This document shows, piece by piece, positions 43,885-56,329 of a stretch of DNA of 64,000 bases. The notes beneath the pieces are model-generated. The model had not been told where the DNA came from. It ran no database searches and saw nothing but the letters and a program-made list of their open reading frames with translations. Numbering within the stretch: position 1 is the first letter of the stretch; the number at the start of each line of letters is the position of its first letter. Where the stretch lies: the NCBI GenBank assembly GCA_011033025.1, contig WFMF01000077.1, positions 372,001 to 436,000 of the forward strand. Direction: 5' to 3'. The translations under genes were made by a program, and so were the position numbers. The DNA comes from Beroe forskalii (lineage: Eukaryota > Ctenophora > Nuda > Beroida > Beroidae).

Positions 43885-44660
43885 AGTCGTAACAGTGTTA
43901 CTGTGTCCCAACGTTCCTTAACAACGTTACATGCGTATTGCATGTCGTAACAGTGTTACTGTGTTGTTACTGTAGCAAAGGTGTTACTGTGTTGTTACAG
44001 TGTTATTGTATCGTAACTGCGTTACTCTGGGGAAGCAACGTTACTGTGCCGTACCACTAACAGTGTTACTTTGTCGTAACGGCATTACACTTGCAATGTC
44101 GTAACAGCGCTTCTTTAGCACTATTTATTACGGCCTGAATGTGTCGTTTAACGGCCGTACTGTGTCGTACTGCCTTACTGTGTTGTGACGGTTTTACTGT
44201 GACGTAACAATGAAACTGTGTCGTAACTGCGTGACTGCGTCGTAACTGCGTTACTGTGTTGTAACTGCGTGCAGACTGTGTTGTAACTGCTTGAAGTTGA
44301 CTGCGTCGTAATGGTGTAACGTGGTATCGTCCTTACTGTGTTGTAACGGCGTTACTGTATCGTAACTGCGTGACTTCGTCGTAACTGCGTTACTGTGTAG
44401 TAACTGCGTAACTGTGTCGTAACGGTGTTATTGTGTCGTAACGACGTTACTGTGCTGTTATGGTGTTACTGTGTCATATTAACGGTGTTACTGTGTGGTA
44501 ACGGTGTTACTGTGTCGTTAAGGTGTTACTGTATCGTACTATCGTAACGGTCCTACTGTGTCGTAATGGTGTTACTGCTTTACTGTGTCCTAGAAATGAA
44601 ACTGTGTTGTAACGTTCTACTGTCACGTCAATGCATTACTGTATCGTAAAACTGGTTCAT
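43885..44660. repeat. Tandem repeat, GTTACTGTGTCGTAAC type
   Basis: About 40 degenerate units of 18-20 bp, each containing the near-palindrome GTTACTGTGTCGTAAC. Confidence 0.85.
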
Positions 44661-44807
44661 GTTGTTGTTGCTGTGATTGTTGATGCTGTTTAGTGTTAAT
44701 TTGACATGCGAGGAATTACCGTAAAATATCACCTGCACGGCCAGCAGGAATTATATTTTTGAGGGAAACACGTCCAAATGCCCATATCAGTCCAAATTTG
44801 AAAAATT

Positions 44808-45012
44808 AGCGATCGGCGCTGATCAGCACTGATCGGCACCGATGAGGGAAAATGGCGTTTACAAAGGCTCTTAAGTCTTATGCAGGTGTTTTGGTCGGCG
44901 CTGATCAGCGCTGATTTTAGGCCATCAGCGCTGATCAGCGCCTACGACCGCCGATGAGAATTTTTAAATTTCCGATCGGCGCTGATCAGCCCTGATCGGC
45001 CACGATTTACCC
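44808..45012. repeat. Cluster of GCGCTGATCAGCGC-type palindromes
   Basis: About nine copies of GGCGCTGATCAGC / GCACTGATCGGC motifs, each centred on TGATCA. The same motif recurs at 59250-59325 and 62575-62655. Confidence 0.75.
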
Positions 45013-45023
45013 ACTTTAAGCTA

Positions 45024-45770
45024 TCATATATACCTATATACGTAGTATGAAGCGCCTATCGTATGATTTACTATCAAAATAATACAATAATATTTTAGCC
45101 CTTGAAATTCTATCGCATGTACCCTATGGCCAGTAACTTCTTCTATACGGATTCTATTTTTTATGCGGGGAATAACCGCCCTGGCCAGGGCGGGAATTTC
45201 TATATCAGCACATACACTTTTTATTTTTTCGTTTAGCAATAATGAATACTTTCGTTTAGCGAAAATGAATACTATAGATAAGTTTTGAATTTTAAGGCAA
45301 GTAAAAGAAGATCATTGATCTCATCTAATATAATAATAATAAATATCAAAAGTGTGTTAAGTGTTGTCATGACCTACACACCGCACCCTACTCCCAATAC
45401 TTCCTCGCCATTTCTGGCGGCGCATGTTTAGAACCATCAATGGTTAGGAGTCAGGGCACTGCAAGAATTGTCACCCACCGTGTGAAAGCCTGTGATGCCA
45501 CCAGCCCTATCAAGGCCACTTCAGTCTGTTATCAGCTCTGTTGCCTTTCCACCACTTCCTTCATCTCCAAAACAATAAACCAAGGCAGCCGCAGGGTCGG
45601 GGGTGCTCAGGCCCACAACGTCCCTGACCCACACTGCTTCACTTGTGCGCACAAGTTGAGGGAACAGTGTTACAGCCGCATGCATCTCAGGATCCTGTTG
45701 CTATATACAAATAATACATCTTCTCAATAAATCTTTGTGAGGGTGAATCCTCTTTGCTTTCCAAACCAAT
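45024..45770. other. No gene recognised
   Basis: Contains the second CCGCCCTGGCCAGGGCGG palindrome (about 45177, inverted relative to 36650). The reverse-strand frame 45024-45239 overlaps it and is not assigned. Confidence 0.4.
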
Positions 45771-46300
45771 CTGATGTCTTTGGCGGGTCTTGAAACAACT
45801 GAATAACTGATTCACTGCGCTCAGTGTCATGTTAATCCCCATGCCAGATGTCATAGTATCTCAGTGGAGCAATGTCGTAATGAAGCACCTAAAAATGGGT
45901 AGTGTCCCGGCCAACTGGGTTGTCATTCCTGACAACACCTCAGCATAAGATCACTCCCAGGAAATGTGCACGGATACACAAATCCTTCATTGACTCCAGA
46001 GATAGGTACGGAAGGATATGGGGACTACCATGGAACGTGCTTTGGTCTTGAAGCAACTGATTCGCTGCCCTCAATGTCATGACAATCCCCATGCCAGGTG
46101 TCATAGTATCTCAGTGGAGCAATGTCATAATGAAGCACCTAAAAAATGGGTAGTGTCCCGGCCAACTGGGTTGTCATTCCTGACAACACCTCAGCATAAG
46201 ATCACTCCCAGGAAATGTGCACGGATACACAAATCCTTCATTAACTCCAGAGATAGGTACGGAAGGATATGGGGACTTCCATGGAACGTGCTTCCATGCA
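45770..46300. repeat. Tandem duplication, about 250-bp unit
   Basis: Two units start near 45790 and 46045 and share TCATAGTATCTCAGTGGAGC and GGAAATGTGCACGGATACAC. They lie immediately downstream (minus strand) of the retroelement open frame and probably belong to its 3' region. Confidence 0.8.
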
Positions 46301-46301
46301 C

Positions 46302-47144
46302 TCATCCACTGGTGTTTGTGACACCGTGACTTGGTGCCGTCCATTCCAGCGTGTTCCTACAGATCCATATGAAGTGTGAACAACGGATGGCGGTTCTGGA
46401 TATTGTCTCTGTAAGTTTCCGGCCATCTGTTTCACTCATTCCGAGTTGTCGCCAAACAGCAGCTGTTCTCTTAGCGACAAATCCTCTGGCCCCAACTTCA
46501 ATTGTAAAGACAAATACTTTCCATACACCACCTTCTCTGATGTTTTCTGCCAACTTCTCGTACTTAGTCTTCTTCACTTCTCTCCATTTCTCGATGTTAT
46601 CTTCGGCTGGTGATGTTAGCTCCAGGATAACCAACACTTTCTTGGAGTCCGAATAAAGTACTAGGTCAGGTCTTTCTGCCGTTGTGATGATGTGTGGTGG
46701 AAATTGGACTTGTTTACTTCTGAGGTCTGTTTGGATAATCCAATCTTTAGATACATCAATTATCCCATGATGCACCTTCTTCTTCTTCCTCACTCTTTGT
46801 CCACTCCCAACGAAAACAACTGGTTCTCTTCCTGTATTCAGTGGAACAGTGTTGTCTACCTTCTTTACTTTGTCGATGATTGCATCTTGGATGACTGTAA
46901 GAATGCTATCATGCCGGTAACTGATCCTTCCTTGGTCAAGAGCAACCTTGCACCCGCATAGTATGTGTGCAAATCCGGCATGTTTCCATCCACAGAGTGC
47001 ACAGCTTGCCTGTGTGTCAAGCTTCCATCGTCGGAGATTGACGGGATGGGGCAAGGTATCCTGGACTGAGTTCAGGATGAATGACAACATACTGGGGGAC
47101 ATGCCATACAATATCTCCTTCCACTTCAAGTCGAGGTTGATCAT
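46302..47144 (-). pseudogene. Non-LTR retroelement C-terminal fragment (zinc knuckle and RLE-like endonuclease)
   Basis: An uninterrupted frame of 280 codons with no reverse-transcriptase part. It has a CX2CX8HX4C-type knuckle (CALCGWKHAGFAHILCGC) and a PD-(D/E)XK-like stretch (RPDLVLYSDSKKVLVILELT), followed by WREVKKTKYEKLAENIREGG. That order is the C-terminus of R2/NeSL-type non-LTR elements. It probably represents a 5'-truncated insertion, as is usual for such elements. Confidence 0.7.
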
Positions 47145-47221
47145 ATACTGTATTATACTGTATTATAAACATCTTTGTTTTTAATAATTCTACAGCCCTT
47201 ACCAATATTAGCATATTATTA

Positions 47222-47700
47222 GCATATTATTCAATGAAATTTGACGGGTTTTGGAAGGGCTTTGGACGGGCTTTGGACGGGTTTTGGACAAGTTTTGGAC
47301 GGGTTGATGACGGGTTTTGGACTGTTTTTGGACGGGTTTTGAACGGGTTTCGGACAAGTTTTGGACGGGTTTTGGACGGGTTTTAAACAGGTTCATGACG
47401 GGTTTTCGACGGGTTTTAAACAGGTTCATGACGGGTTTTTGACAGGTTCATAACTTGGTTAAAACAGGTTTCGACAAAGATTTCGACAGCTTGTGACAGG
47501 TTGTGAACGGGTTCGTGACAGATAAAAAAAATTTTACGGGCAGGTTCTCGACAGGTTTAGGCCAGGTTATTGACAGGTCTTGAACAGGATTTCGATTTAC
47601 TTATTAGAAGATTGGGACGGGTTCTCAATAGGTTTTGGACAGGTTTGTGACGGTTTTAGACGGGTTAAGGACCGTTTTCAACTCAATTGAGACAGGTTTT
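47222..47700. repeat. GACGGGTTTTG tandem array (left member of an inverted pair)
   Basis: About 35 degenerate 10-14-bp units, mostly GACGGGTTTTG. The same array in reverse orientation occupies 55790-56145. Confidence 0.85.
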
Positions 47701-47733
47701 GACGGGGTACCGTGTGTCAGGAGGCCTTATCGG
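47701..47733. mobile_element. Element terminus with target-site hexamer (left)
   Basis: 27 bp beginning GACGGGGTACCGTGTGTCAG and ending GGCCT are identical to 56146-56172 in the same orientation. The next six bases, TATCGG (47728-47733), are the reverse complement of CCGATA that follows the other terminus (56173-56178). Confidence 0.85.
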
Positions 47734-47734
47734 G

Positions 47735-48308
47735 GTTGAGTGGTTGATAGATAAACAGATTCGATAAATTGGAGAAAGTTGAGATAAATCGTTGCGGAAG
47801 TGTTTAACTGCTCATCTTGCATAGCTTCCGTCATTGATGAACCTACGATTATCAGTGATGAAGCATTTAACATTCGGAAGGATCAACCAATGCCCTGAAA
47901 CGTAGGCAGAAGTTCCGACGTTTAATTCTTTGATTATTGACATGTTGCAACTAACTATTGAACTATAAATAAAGCATCAACGTCAAATGGAGGCAACTTA
48001 ATATTCTTATGCACCCGAATATCTAAGTAGATTAAATTAATTTCATATCGCGTGTACCGGCCATAGAGGAAAATTGACAAAAATTACGGTGTAAAGCTTG
48101 CTTAACAGACACCCCCAACGTGCCCTGTTACTCTGATTTTAGCATACTCATGATCGTGTAGGAATAACTAAACAGAGCTTCTCTTTCTCTGTCTTTCTCT
48201 CAACCGGAATCTGAACTGATTTCTAAAATGAACAGTGATTTTAAGGAGGCTGACCAGGGCCATCCCCAGCACGGTTCAGTCCCCCATTAATATCTCAGAA
48301 CATCTCAC
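47735..48308. other. No feature recognised
   Basis: AT-rich, no exon other than the DRC2 exon that follows. Confidence 0.45.
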
Positions 48309-48461
48309 CTTCGCGAGTTCGTTCTCTGGTTCCTGTTGGACCATCTCCTCAATCTCCTTCTCCTCGTTGGAAGTGAGGGTGCTGGCGTAGAAAGGCAGAA
48401 CCTTCTCCTCCTCCGTCTCCAGCTTCCGGCACATCTCAGATAGCTTCAGAATGCACTCTCC
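48309..48461 (-). CDS. CCDC65: CCDC65/DRC2 exon (minus strand)
   Basis: A 51-codon phase-0 exon, acceptor CTTATCAG, donor AAG|GTGAGA. It encodes GECILKLSEMCRKLETEEEK then VLPFYASTLTSNEEKEIEEM. It matches the human CCDC65 (DRC2) segment [33 protein letters not shown]. DRC2 is a coiled-coil subunit of the nexin-dynein regulatory complex of axonemes. The next exon of the protein is at 56910-56985 on the opposite strand, so the gene cannot be transcribed intact as assembled. Confidence 0.82.
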
Positions 48462-48562
48462 CTGATAAGATGTGTTAGGTTAGGAGGCACATCTCAGATC
48501 GCTCAGATAGCTTCAGAATGCACTCTCCCTGATAAGATGAGAACATGTGTTAGGTTAGGAGG
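48426..48562. repeat. Tandem duplication of the DRC2 exon start and splice acceptor
   Basis: Two copies of a 58-75-bp block hold the first ~25 bases of the exon, the CTTATCAG acceptor and the CCTCCTAACCTAACAC upstream intron. The extra upstream acceptor, if used, leads in frame to a TAA stop within about 18 codons. Confidence 0.85.
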
Positions 48563-49040
48563 GAAGTTCAATTTAAATTCGGTAGTTCAAACTCTATAAA
48601 TTTCAATGAAGCAGGAGAAAAAAGACCAGTCTTGATAATATATTAATCAGGTCATGCCTTTTTGCTCATAATAAATACTTCCGTTCCCAATTATCATCGC
48701 AATGGTGCTTGAAGGTCAAATAAGAATGTTTAGCTATTAACTAACTAACTAAATAAATTATCAAGTAATAATGATATTTGTCAACTTTTGCAGCGCTATT
48801 CTAAGATAAGCATTAATGGGGACGCCAAAAATGTTTCTTGCTAAGGCCACCCTGGCATCCTCGTGTTAGTTGTATGAAAATTTCCAAACTAAGAGAACTC
48901 CATTTTTAATTAGGGCATTTTCTCTCCCAGTGACAGATCACAGAATACCTCTTGTGGGTCGTCGAGCGCAGAATTTTACCACTAAATTTGGTCGTCACCA
49001 TCTCATGAATTTTTTAGCCATCCATTTTTTTCTGTAAATG
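48563..49040. other. No feature recognised
   Basis: AT-rich non-coding sequence between the DRC2 exon and the next satellite. Confidence 0.4.
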
Positions 49041-49845
49041 GTATTTCCTATCTGAATATGCCTCTAAGATCAATTAAATGTAATACAGTATAATTTGATC
49101 CCATCGGCCCGCCGCAGGCGAAAAATTTCATGGTACAGTATTTCCCATCTGAAAATGCCTCTGAAATCAACTTGCAATGTATAATTTGATCATAACAGCC
49201 CGCCGCAGGCGAAAAATTTCATGGTATTTTCCATCTGAATATGTCCTAAGATCAATTTTAAATATATAATTTGATCACAACAGCCCGCCACAGGCGAAAA
49301 ATTCATGGTGTTTCCCATCTGAATATGCCTCTAAGATCAATTTTTAATGGATAATTTGATCACAACGGCCCGCCACGAGCTAAAAATTCATGATATTTTC
49401 CATCTGAATATGCCTCTAAGATCAATTTGAGAATTTGTAATGTATAATTTGATCACAACGGCCCGCCACCAGGCAAAAAATTCATGGTAATTCCATCTGA
49501 ATAGGCCTCTAAGATCAATTTGTAATGTATAATTTGATCACAACGGCCCGCCGCAGGCAAAAAAATTTCATGGTAATTCCATCTGAATAGGCCTCTAAGA
49601 TCAATTTGTAATGTATAATTTGATCAGAACGGCCCGCCACCAGGCAAAAATTCATGGTGTTTCCCATCTGAATATGCCTCTAAGATCAATTTTTAATGGA
49701 TAATTTGATCACAACGGCCCGCCGCAGGCTAAAAAATTCATGGTAATTCTATCTGAATAGGCCTCTAAGATCAATTTGTAATGTATAATTTGATCAGAAC
49801 GGCCCGCCACCAGGCAAAAAATTTCATGGTATTTCCCATCTGAAT
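49040..49845. repeat. Tandem repeat, about 80-bp unit
   Basis: About ten units, each with AATTTGATCACAACGGCCCG, CCGCAGGC, AAAATTCATGG and CATCTGAATATGCCTCTAAG. Confidence 0.9.
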
Positions 49846-49849
49846 TTTG

Positions 49850-50800
49850 AAAAATATCGGTCAGCCGCAATCTCGTAACCGAAAATAAATTTTCGAAAAC
49901 TAAAAATTCCCTTGTCTTCAGACTGTTTGCCATTAATACTCATATTTAAGCACGTCTAGAGACTATGCAAAAATTTATCTACCAGAGGAACAAAATCTGA
50001 AGAAATATCGATCAAACACCATGTTATAGCCAAAACTTTTCATAAACTTAATATTTCCTTGTGTTTCAACAATTTGTCGTTCTCAACTTATTTAAGTGTG
50101 TTTAGAACCTTCAAATAACATTCATTCACCCGAGGAAAAAAGAATTTTTAAGAAATATCGATCCGACGCAATGTTGTAGCCCAAAGTTACTTTTTCCAGA
50201 AATTTTATATTTTCTTGTGTTTCAACACCTTGTTTGTAATACTCAACTCATTTAAGCATGTTTAGAACCTTTGCAATAAATTAATTTACCAGAGGAAGAA
50301 AGAATTTTGAAATATTTAGAAAGACGCCATGTTGTGGCCAAAATTTTCATAACTTAATATTTCCTTGTGTTTCAACGGTTTGTCGTATATACTCAACTTA
50401 TTTAAGCGTGTTTAGAACCTTCATAACATTCATTCACCCGAGGAAAAAGAATTTAAAGAAATATCGATCCGACGCAATATTGTAGCCCAAAGTTACTTTT
50501 CCAGAAATTAAATATTTTCTTGTGTTTCAACACCTTGTTTGTAACTCAACTCATTTAAGAATGTTTAGAACCTCCGCGAAACAGTCATCTACCAGAGGAA
50601 AAAAATTTTGAATAAATATCGATCAGACGCAATGTAACGGCCGAAACGTACTTTTTAAAAAAACAAGATATTTCCTTGTGTTTCAACAGTTTGTTAGTAA
50701 TAATAGACAAGTTTAAGCATATTTAGAACCTTCATAAAACATTCATCTACCAGGGAAAAAAGAATTTTGAAAAAATATTGATCCGTTCTCAAGCTATAGC
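49850..50800. repeat. Tandem repeat, about 160-bp unit
   Basis: About six degenerate units with AAATATCGATCCGACGCAAT, TTTCCTTGTGTTTCAACA and TACCAGAGGAA. Confidence 0.8.
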
Positions 50801-50814
50801 CAAAACAGTTTACA

Positions 50815-52860
50815 CAGTGATTATTGTGAGTATTTATTTGCCGGCGACCACCATCGAGCGCAGCTCTGACGACCAACGAGCGTAGGACGAGATTTTACCT
50901 GTAATTGTATTGTGGTCGTCGAGCATGGCGACCACGACCAACAGCGTAGCTTTTCTGACGACCAGCACATTTTAGAGCTGCGTGTGTCTTTATCATTTGA
51001 ACTATCGTTTGAACGAGACTACTTTGAAGTTTCTCCATATGCTCAAATATTACAAATAATTAACGTATGGTTAATACAAGTCAATTTCAAACACAAGTAA
51101 ATATCACGCATAATAATAGATATTTGAAGTAAGTAAACTAAGATTTTTGCGATACAGTACAGCTGCAGGACTTGAGGCAGTTATCGTAAACGTAGTGAAG
51201 ACTTTCGTCGGCATAATACCTACTCTTGACGCGTAAACCATGCTTTACACTTTTCAAACACAATGAAATACTCAGTCATTATAAAGTTTTAAGTAATGGC
51301 TATGATCTGTGGGCTGTTGTTCAGCATTGTAAGTAGTTTATAGTATGCAAAACTTCAATGATAATTTGGTTTTCATGGAAAAATTTGGTTGTCATGGTCC
51401 ACTAGGTCGCCACAAATGTGGCTGTTGGTTGTCGAGCGACGCTCTCTCGCTCGCCAGGGTTCTGTCACTGGGTTTTCTCTAAGAGCAAAAGCCTAAAAAC
51501 GTCATTGGTGACTATTGTACGAGGTAAGAAGCTAACATTTGATTTTATTCAACTTGTGTCTACATAATTTTTCCATGTCGATTGAGTGATTTTTCTCATA
51601 TATCTAATTTTAAAACTGCTCCGAAAGGCTTCTGGAGCATGTATTGTAATGATAATTCCTCTTTAAACTTCTAGGTTACAGACATAAATTTTCTTACTCC
51701 ATCTCTTTAAACACACCAATAATAAATTTCCTCGGGAATTTCTTCTTCTTCATGGTTATTGGTTAGTAACTGTGTCATAGAAATGTATTAACGAAAAATA
51801 TTGAAAAATCTTCAATTTTGAATTTTAAGTGCTCAAATCGTTAAAGAAAAATGGGAAAGAACATGCTGCAAATTTTGAATTTCTGTTAAAATTTGGAGTG
51901 GTAGGATCAAGCGTGAATATTAATGTCCGTGAAGTTTAAGGTCCGTGAAACTTAAGTCTGTGATAATTATGTCTGATAAGGTATGTCTGTACGGAACCCG
52001 TGGTTTCAATTCCTTGTTTAATGAGCCGTATATAGGAAAAATTTTTACGAACAAAAATCTCTCCAAGTTTGGCGGTCGAGGAACTTTCCTAACACGTACA
52101 ACGCCCATAAATATCGCTTCTAGCCCTCTTGAAAAACAGTCATCTCAGTTGGGTCTTTAATGAGGTAATTGCAGATTCACATATACCTAACACGGAAACA
52201 TATGGCTGGGAGAGGGCTTCTTTTTGTTCCCCTAAGCTTGCATTATAGATTTCTTGACATTAATCATTGCATAATCATAACAAGTAGCCAAGAGCATCTG
52301 TGGTATCTGTCATAAGTCTAGTCACTAAATTGGATCTGACTGATGATAATTGGATCAAATTTAAAACCACTGGTACCACAACGGCTCTGAACTGTAAACG
52401 TATGCAACGTTGAGCGTTGCAGCCAATGAAAATGCCAAGATCAGTCGCATGATATGCTATCCTTGGAGATGACAACTTGACAGGGACTAATATGCTGAGA
52501 CGAAAAGCTCGAGCAAATACTAAGAATTGTGACTAATAGTTACCCTGTTATTAGGAGAACTTAACAGGATGACCAACTCTTGAAACTCAATATTTCAATT
52601 TTTAAACAAAGTCCTGTACATTTATTTTAGAGCAAGGACTATGATTTCGTAATGCTCCCAGAAAATTCCAGATCCGCATAATATTCGGAGTTTCTAATGA
52701 AAATAATACTACTATTAGCAGGAAGACATTGAATTGATTTTCCTGATTCTCTTGAATTTCTTTAAATGTTAGATACCATCAATAACCTGGCATAGACGGG
52801 GTAAGTGTCGAAGTAAAATAATCCTGCTCTTATAAGAGTTCTTAGCCAAGTGTTTTAAAT
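50815..52860. other. No gene recognised
   Basis: AT-rich with three to four dispersed GTCGTCGAGCG-containing stretches near 50845-50990 and 51405-51465. No exon found. Confidence 0.4.
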
Positions 52861-52861
52861 A

Positions 52862-54650
52862 TTATAAGAGAAAAAATGAAACCATCTGTGCAAAAATTAT
52901 TTACAAAGGTTTTATTGTTGGAATGTGATCTAATGGGTCCCATGAAGGTCTCCAAAGAGTGTTAAGGTGCTACCTTGAAGGGAAAAAGTCAGGAGGGCCA
53001 CGCCCTTTTTTTTTCGACCGTGGAAATTTTGAGGAAAAATGAAAATTCAGTTTTATATGATATATGACATGTGGGTACCCTAAACCTATGTTTTTGGGAC
53101 GGGGAATCGATTCCAAACACTTTCAAAGTCGTATCTAACTTCCTTGACCCAAAACCGGCCACGCCCATTTTTGCGCAAGGCATTTTGAGGTCTAAAAGCT
53201 ATTTTTCAGATTAATGCGATATATGTCATGTAGGTACTCTAAACCCATGTTTTTGGGACGAGAAATCGATTCCGCACATTATTAAAGTCGTATCTACCTT
53301 CCTTGCCCCAAAACCGGCCACGCCCACTTTTTTGTGTGTAGGATTTTTTGACCGCCACAAAGGTATTTTTCAGTGAAGTGCGATGTATGGCATGTAGGTA
53401 CTCTACACCCATGTTTTTGGGACGAGAAATCGATTCCACATTATAAAAGTCGTATCTACCTTCCTTGACTCAAAACCGGCCACGCCCATTTTTACGCAAG
53501 GCATTTTGAGGTAGAAAAAGCTATTTTTCAGATTAATGCGATATATGGCATGTAGGTACTCTAAACCCATGTTTTTGGGACGAGAAATTGATTCCCACGT
53601 CATTATCAAAGCCGTGTCGACCTTCCTTGACCCAATACCAGTCACGCCCACTTTTTGCGTATTTGTTGGCATTGGCAGATAATCCTCTTATCTGTGGTCA
53701 TTGGGGTCTATTACCCAATGGTCGATATTCTGATATTAATATACATTATACAATCACTATGTCTCTGAGCTATCTGTCCTCTGCTGCACAGGCTTTTGGA
53801 TTTGCACTTGCTTTTGCCTAATGTGGTCGCCACCCCTCACTCGCTTGTGAAGGGTCTTGCCACGGCATCCAGCACCCACCAAGGTGCACACATACATAAT
53901 GCATACATGGGGATAGACAGGACATGATGTGCAAGGGTGGAGGGTTCTTCTCCAGGGATAAACTGATAAAGCCAAAGGTTGAGCAGTTTGCCTAGGAGTG
54001 TTGGTTGTGCAGCAGAACCAGCAAACACTAAACCTACCCGAATTTGGCTCCATTCCAAGAAAGTGTTTTTACCAGATAAAATGTTTGATCACCCTAACGT
54101 AAGCAAGCGGACGTCATATTTCCTTTCCCAGCGACCAAAAGTGATAAGTCACCCATTTAGGTAAGTATGTACTCTAAACCAGGATAAATTGTAGAGATAC
54201 ATCCATTCTTTACCATCCTACCATTAAAGATTTCCATGCCATCACGGCATCACTGTGATATCTTGATATGGATGGTAATTAGATTGGTACATGTGGGGTA
54301 CCAGAAAAGACCAATTGTGAGAACCACTCGGCTGACCAGGTTTCTGGATGCCAAAATTTCAGAAATTTACTACAACAGGAATTTTGCCAACGAAGCATTG
54401 AAAGTGATATTTCGCCGAGAAGATAGGGTTCAGAGCTGAGGTCGCTTGGCAATGGCTTCGTGATAGTGGGACACAACGAACCTGCTCCGGGTTAAAGAGA
54501 TGGGCACGGCTGAAATAGATAAGCAGGGAAAGAGAGAAAACCCGCTGTGCTCAGGTTAAGAGAATGACCGAACAGAAAACAAGAGGTTAGGTTTTAAGGT
54601 TTGGCATGTCGTGAAGAATGGGGATCAAGATGCCTACAGGATAGCTGACA
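52862..54650. mobile_element. Truncated copy of foldback element FB1
   Basis: About 1.79 kb matching 26353-28165 in the same orientation from TTATAAGAG to GCTGACAAGGAAG, with small indels mostly in homopolymers. The right arm is missing, so the copy lacks its inverted partner. It lies inside the inferred inverted segment. Confidence 0.85.
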
Positions 54651-54933
54651 AGGAAGGGCTTCTCCACATAACGGTTTAGGTGTGTGCGGGCATTTTTGCC
54701 ATACAACCGTCCCTTTACTGTTAAACGACCTCGGCAGTGGACAACATGCTAATTTTAGTATCTTGCCATCGTGTATTTCGAAATCTAACTGCTGAATTGA
54801 ACTTATTACTGAAAATTTTCTGTGACATGATTTAAAATCTTTCTGATGAACTGATTGGGCTGTAGGATAACTTTTTGCTATCAGAAAACTGAAGATAAGC
54901 TCAGAAATTAAAAATTTGAAATTTGAATATAGT

Positions 54934-55010
54934 GGGGCCAGAACCCGTGACCTCCAGCGTGACAGCACTGCCAATTTCGACACGTTAGCCGATTGCGCTA
55001 CGAAGTCATG
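54934..55010 (-). mobile_element. tRNA-like sequence, probably SINE remnant
   Basis: On minus, TAGCGCAATCGGCTAACG resembles an A box and GGGTTCTGGCCCC a B box, 45 bp apart. Acceptor-stem ends do not pair, so this is not a functional tRNA. Confidence 0.45.
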
Positions 55011-55239
55011 ACTCATGATGTGTCATGTTAATTATGTGTGACGATATGTGTAAAATTTCAGTGTCTTATTGTGATATTGACTTATTGATTCAATTTTCCA
55101 CATCAATTCTCAAAGGATAGTCAAATTTGGCAAGCCTTCTTCACATTTCCTCGGTGAATATCTTTTTTGAAGGAAAAAATCGTGTTTTAGTATTTGAAAT
55201 GAAGATCAATTTCCAGGACATTAGTCGATATGAAAACTT

Positions 55240-55545
55240 TAGTCACTGGGAATGTGGCACGGATGGGCCTGGTCAACGTATAAGATTAAAAATTTTGACA
55301 ACCGAAAGCTCCAAGAATTAAGAAATTCGTGATTTTGAATTGAAGATTTGTGATAAGGGGACGGACGGAAGGAGGGACATTTTCGCGACTGATATTATAA
55401 AGGAGCAATCCGGACACTTTCAAAAAATTACAGTAGTTGTATTGTAAACCTGGACCTGATATACACATATCCTATTTCTCACCTTCCTAAACCACGATCT
55501 CTGCCAACCCTCCTCATTGCCTTTTTGTATACACAAAAAGGGCAA
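55240..55545. repeat. Dispersed repeat DR1 (inverted copy)
   Basis: Reverse complement of 8613-8905. Confidence 0.7.
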
Positions 55546-55789
55546 TGGGGAGAGATCCTCTCCATTTTCTTCCCGTATATTATAACTTTATAATATGTAG
55601 GTAGATATGTCCTGTCTTCCTGTTCTTTAGCATTATTGCTTGTTGTCGTGGAATGAAACGACTTCAAAATCTCCTGCACAGCTCCACAGGATTGAAGAAA
55701 ATAGCTCGCGCATGGAGAATGTAACTCGAGTGTGTAACAAAAATTAATATAATTACATTCAATTAATATCACATCAAATGAACCAAAAC

Positions 55790-56145
55790 CCGTCCAAAAT
55801 CTGTTCAAAACCTGACCAAACTTGTTCAAAACTTGTCAAAAAACTGTCTTAAATCTTTCCAAAACCCGTCCAAACCCGTCCAAACTTGCATAAATACCCG
55901 TCCAAAACCCGTCTAGAATTTCTTTAAAATCTATCTAGAACCCGTCGCAAATCCTGTCGAGAACCTGTCAAAAACCCGTCAAGAACCTGTCTAAATCCTG
56001 TCCAAAACCCGTCAAGAACCCGTCAAGAACCCGTCGGAAATTTTTTTAAAAAATGTTGAAACCTGTTTTAATTCAGATCAGAACCTGCCCCTGACCTGTC
56101 TGCGAACCTGGCATTCGCCTGTCAACAACCTGTCCATCAAAAGTG
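55790..56145. repeat. CAAAACCCGTC tandem array (right member of an inverted pair)
   Basis: Reverse-orientation version of the 47222-47700 array, about 25 degenerate units. Confidence 0.85.
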
Positions 56146-56178
56146 GACGGGGTACCGTGTGTCAGGAGGCCTCCGATA
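56146..56178. mobile_element. Element terminus with target-site hexamer (right)
   Basis: 27-bp terminus identical to 47701-47727, then CCGATA at 56173-56178. If the region from within the left array to within the right array is inverted, the two termini become a TIR pair flanked by CCGATA on both sides. Confidence 0.85.
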
Positions 56179-56329
56179 TGTATCTATCAGCGGAATTATA
56201 ATCTGATTCGTAAGTTATTATAATAGGCCCTATAATAAATTATTTTTAACGAAGTCTGAGATAGTTTTGAATAGAGGGTCAAGGAAGTTAAACTTTCACT
56301 AAAAGAACCTGAGGGATCATCAGCATTGC

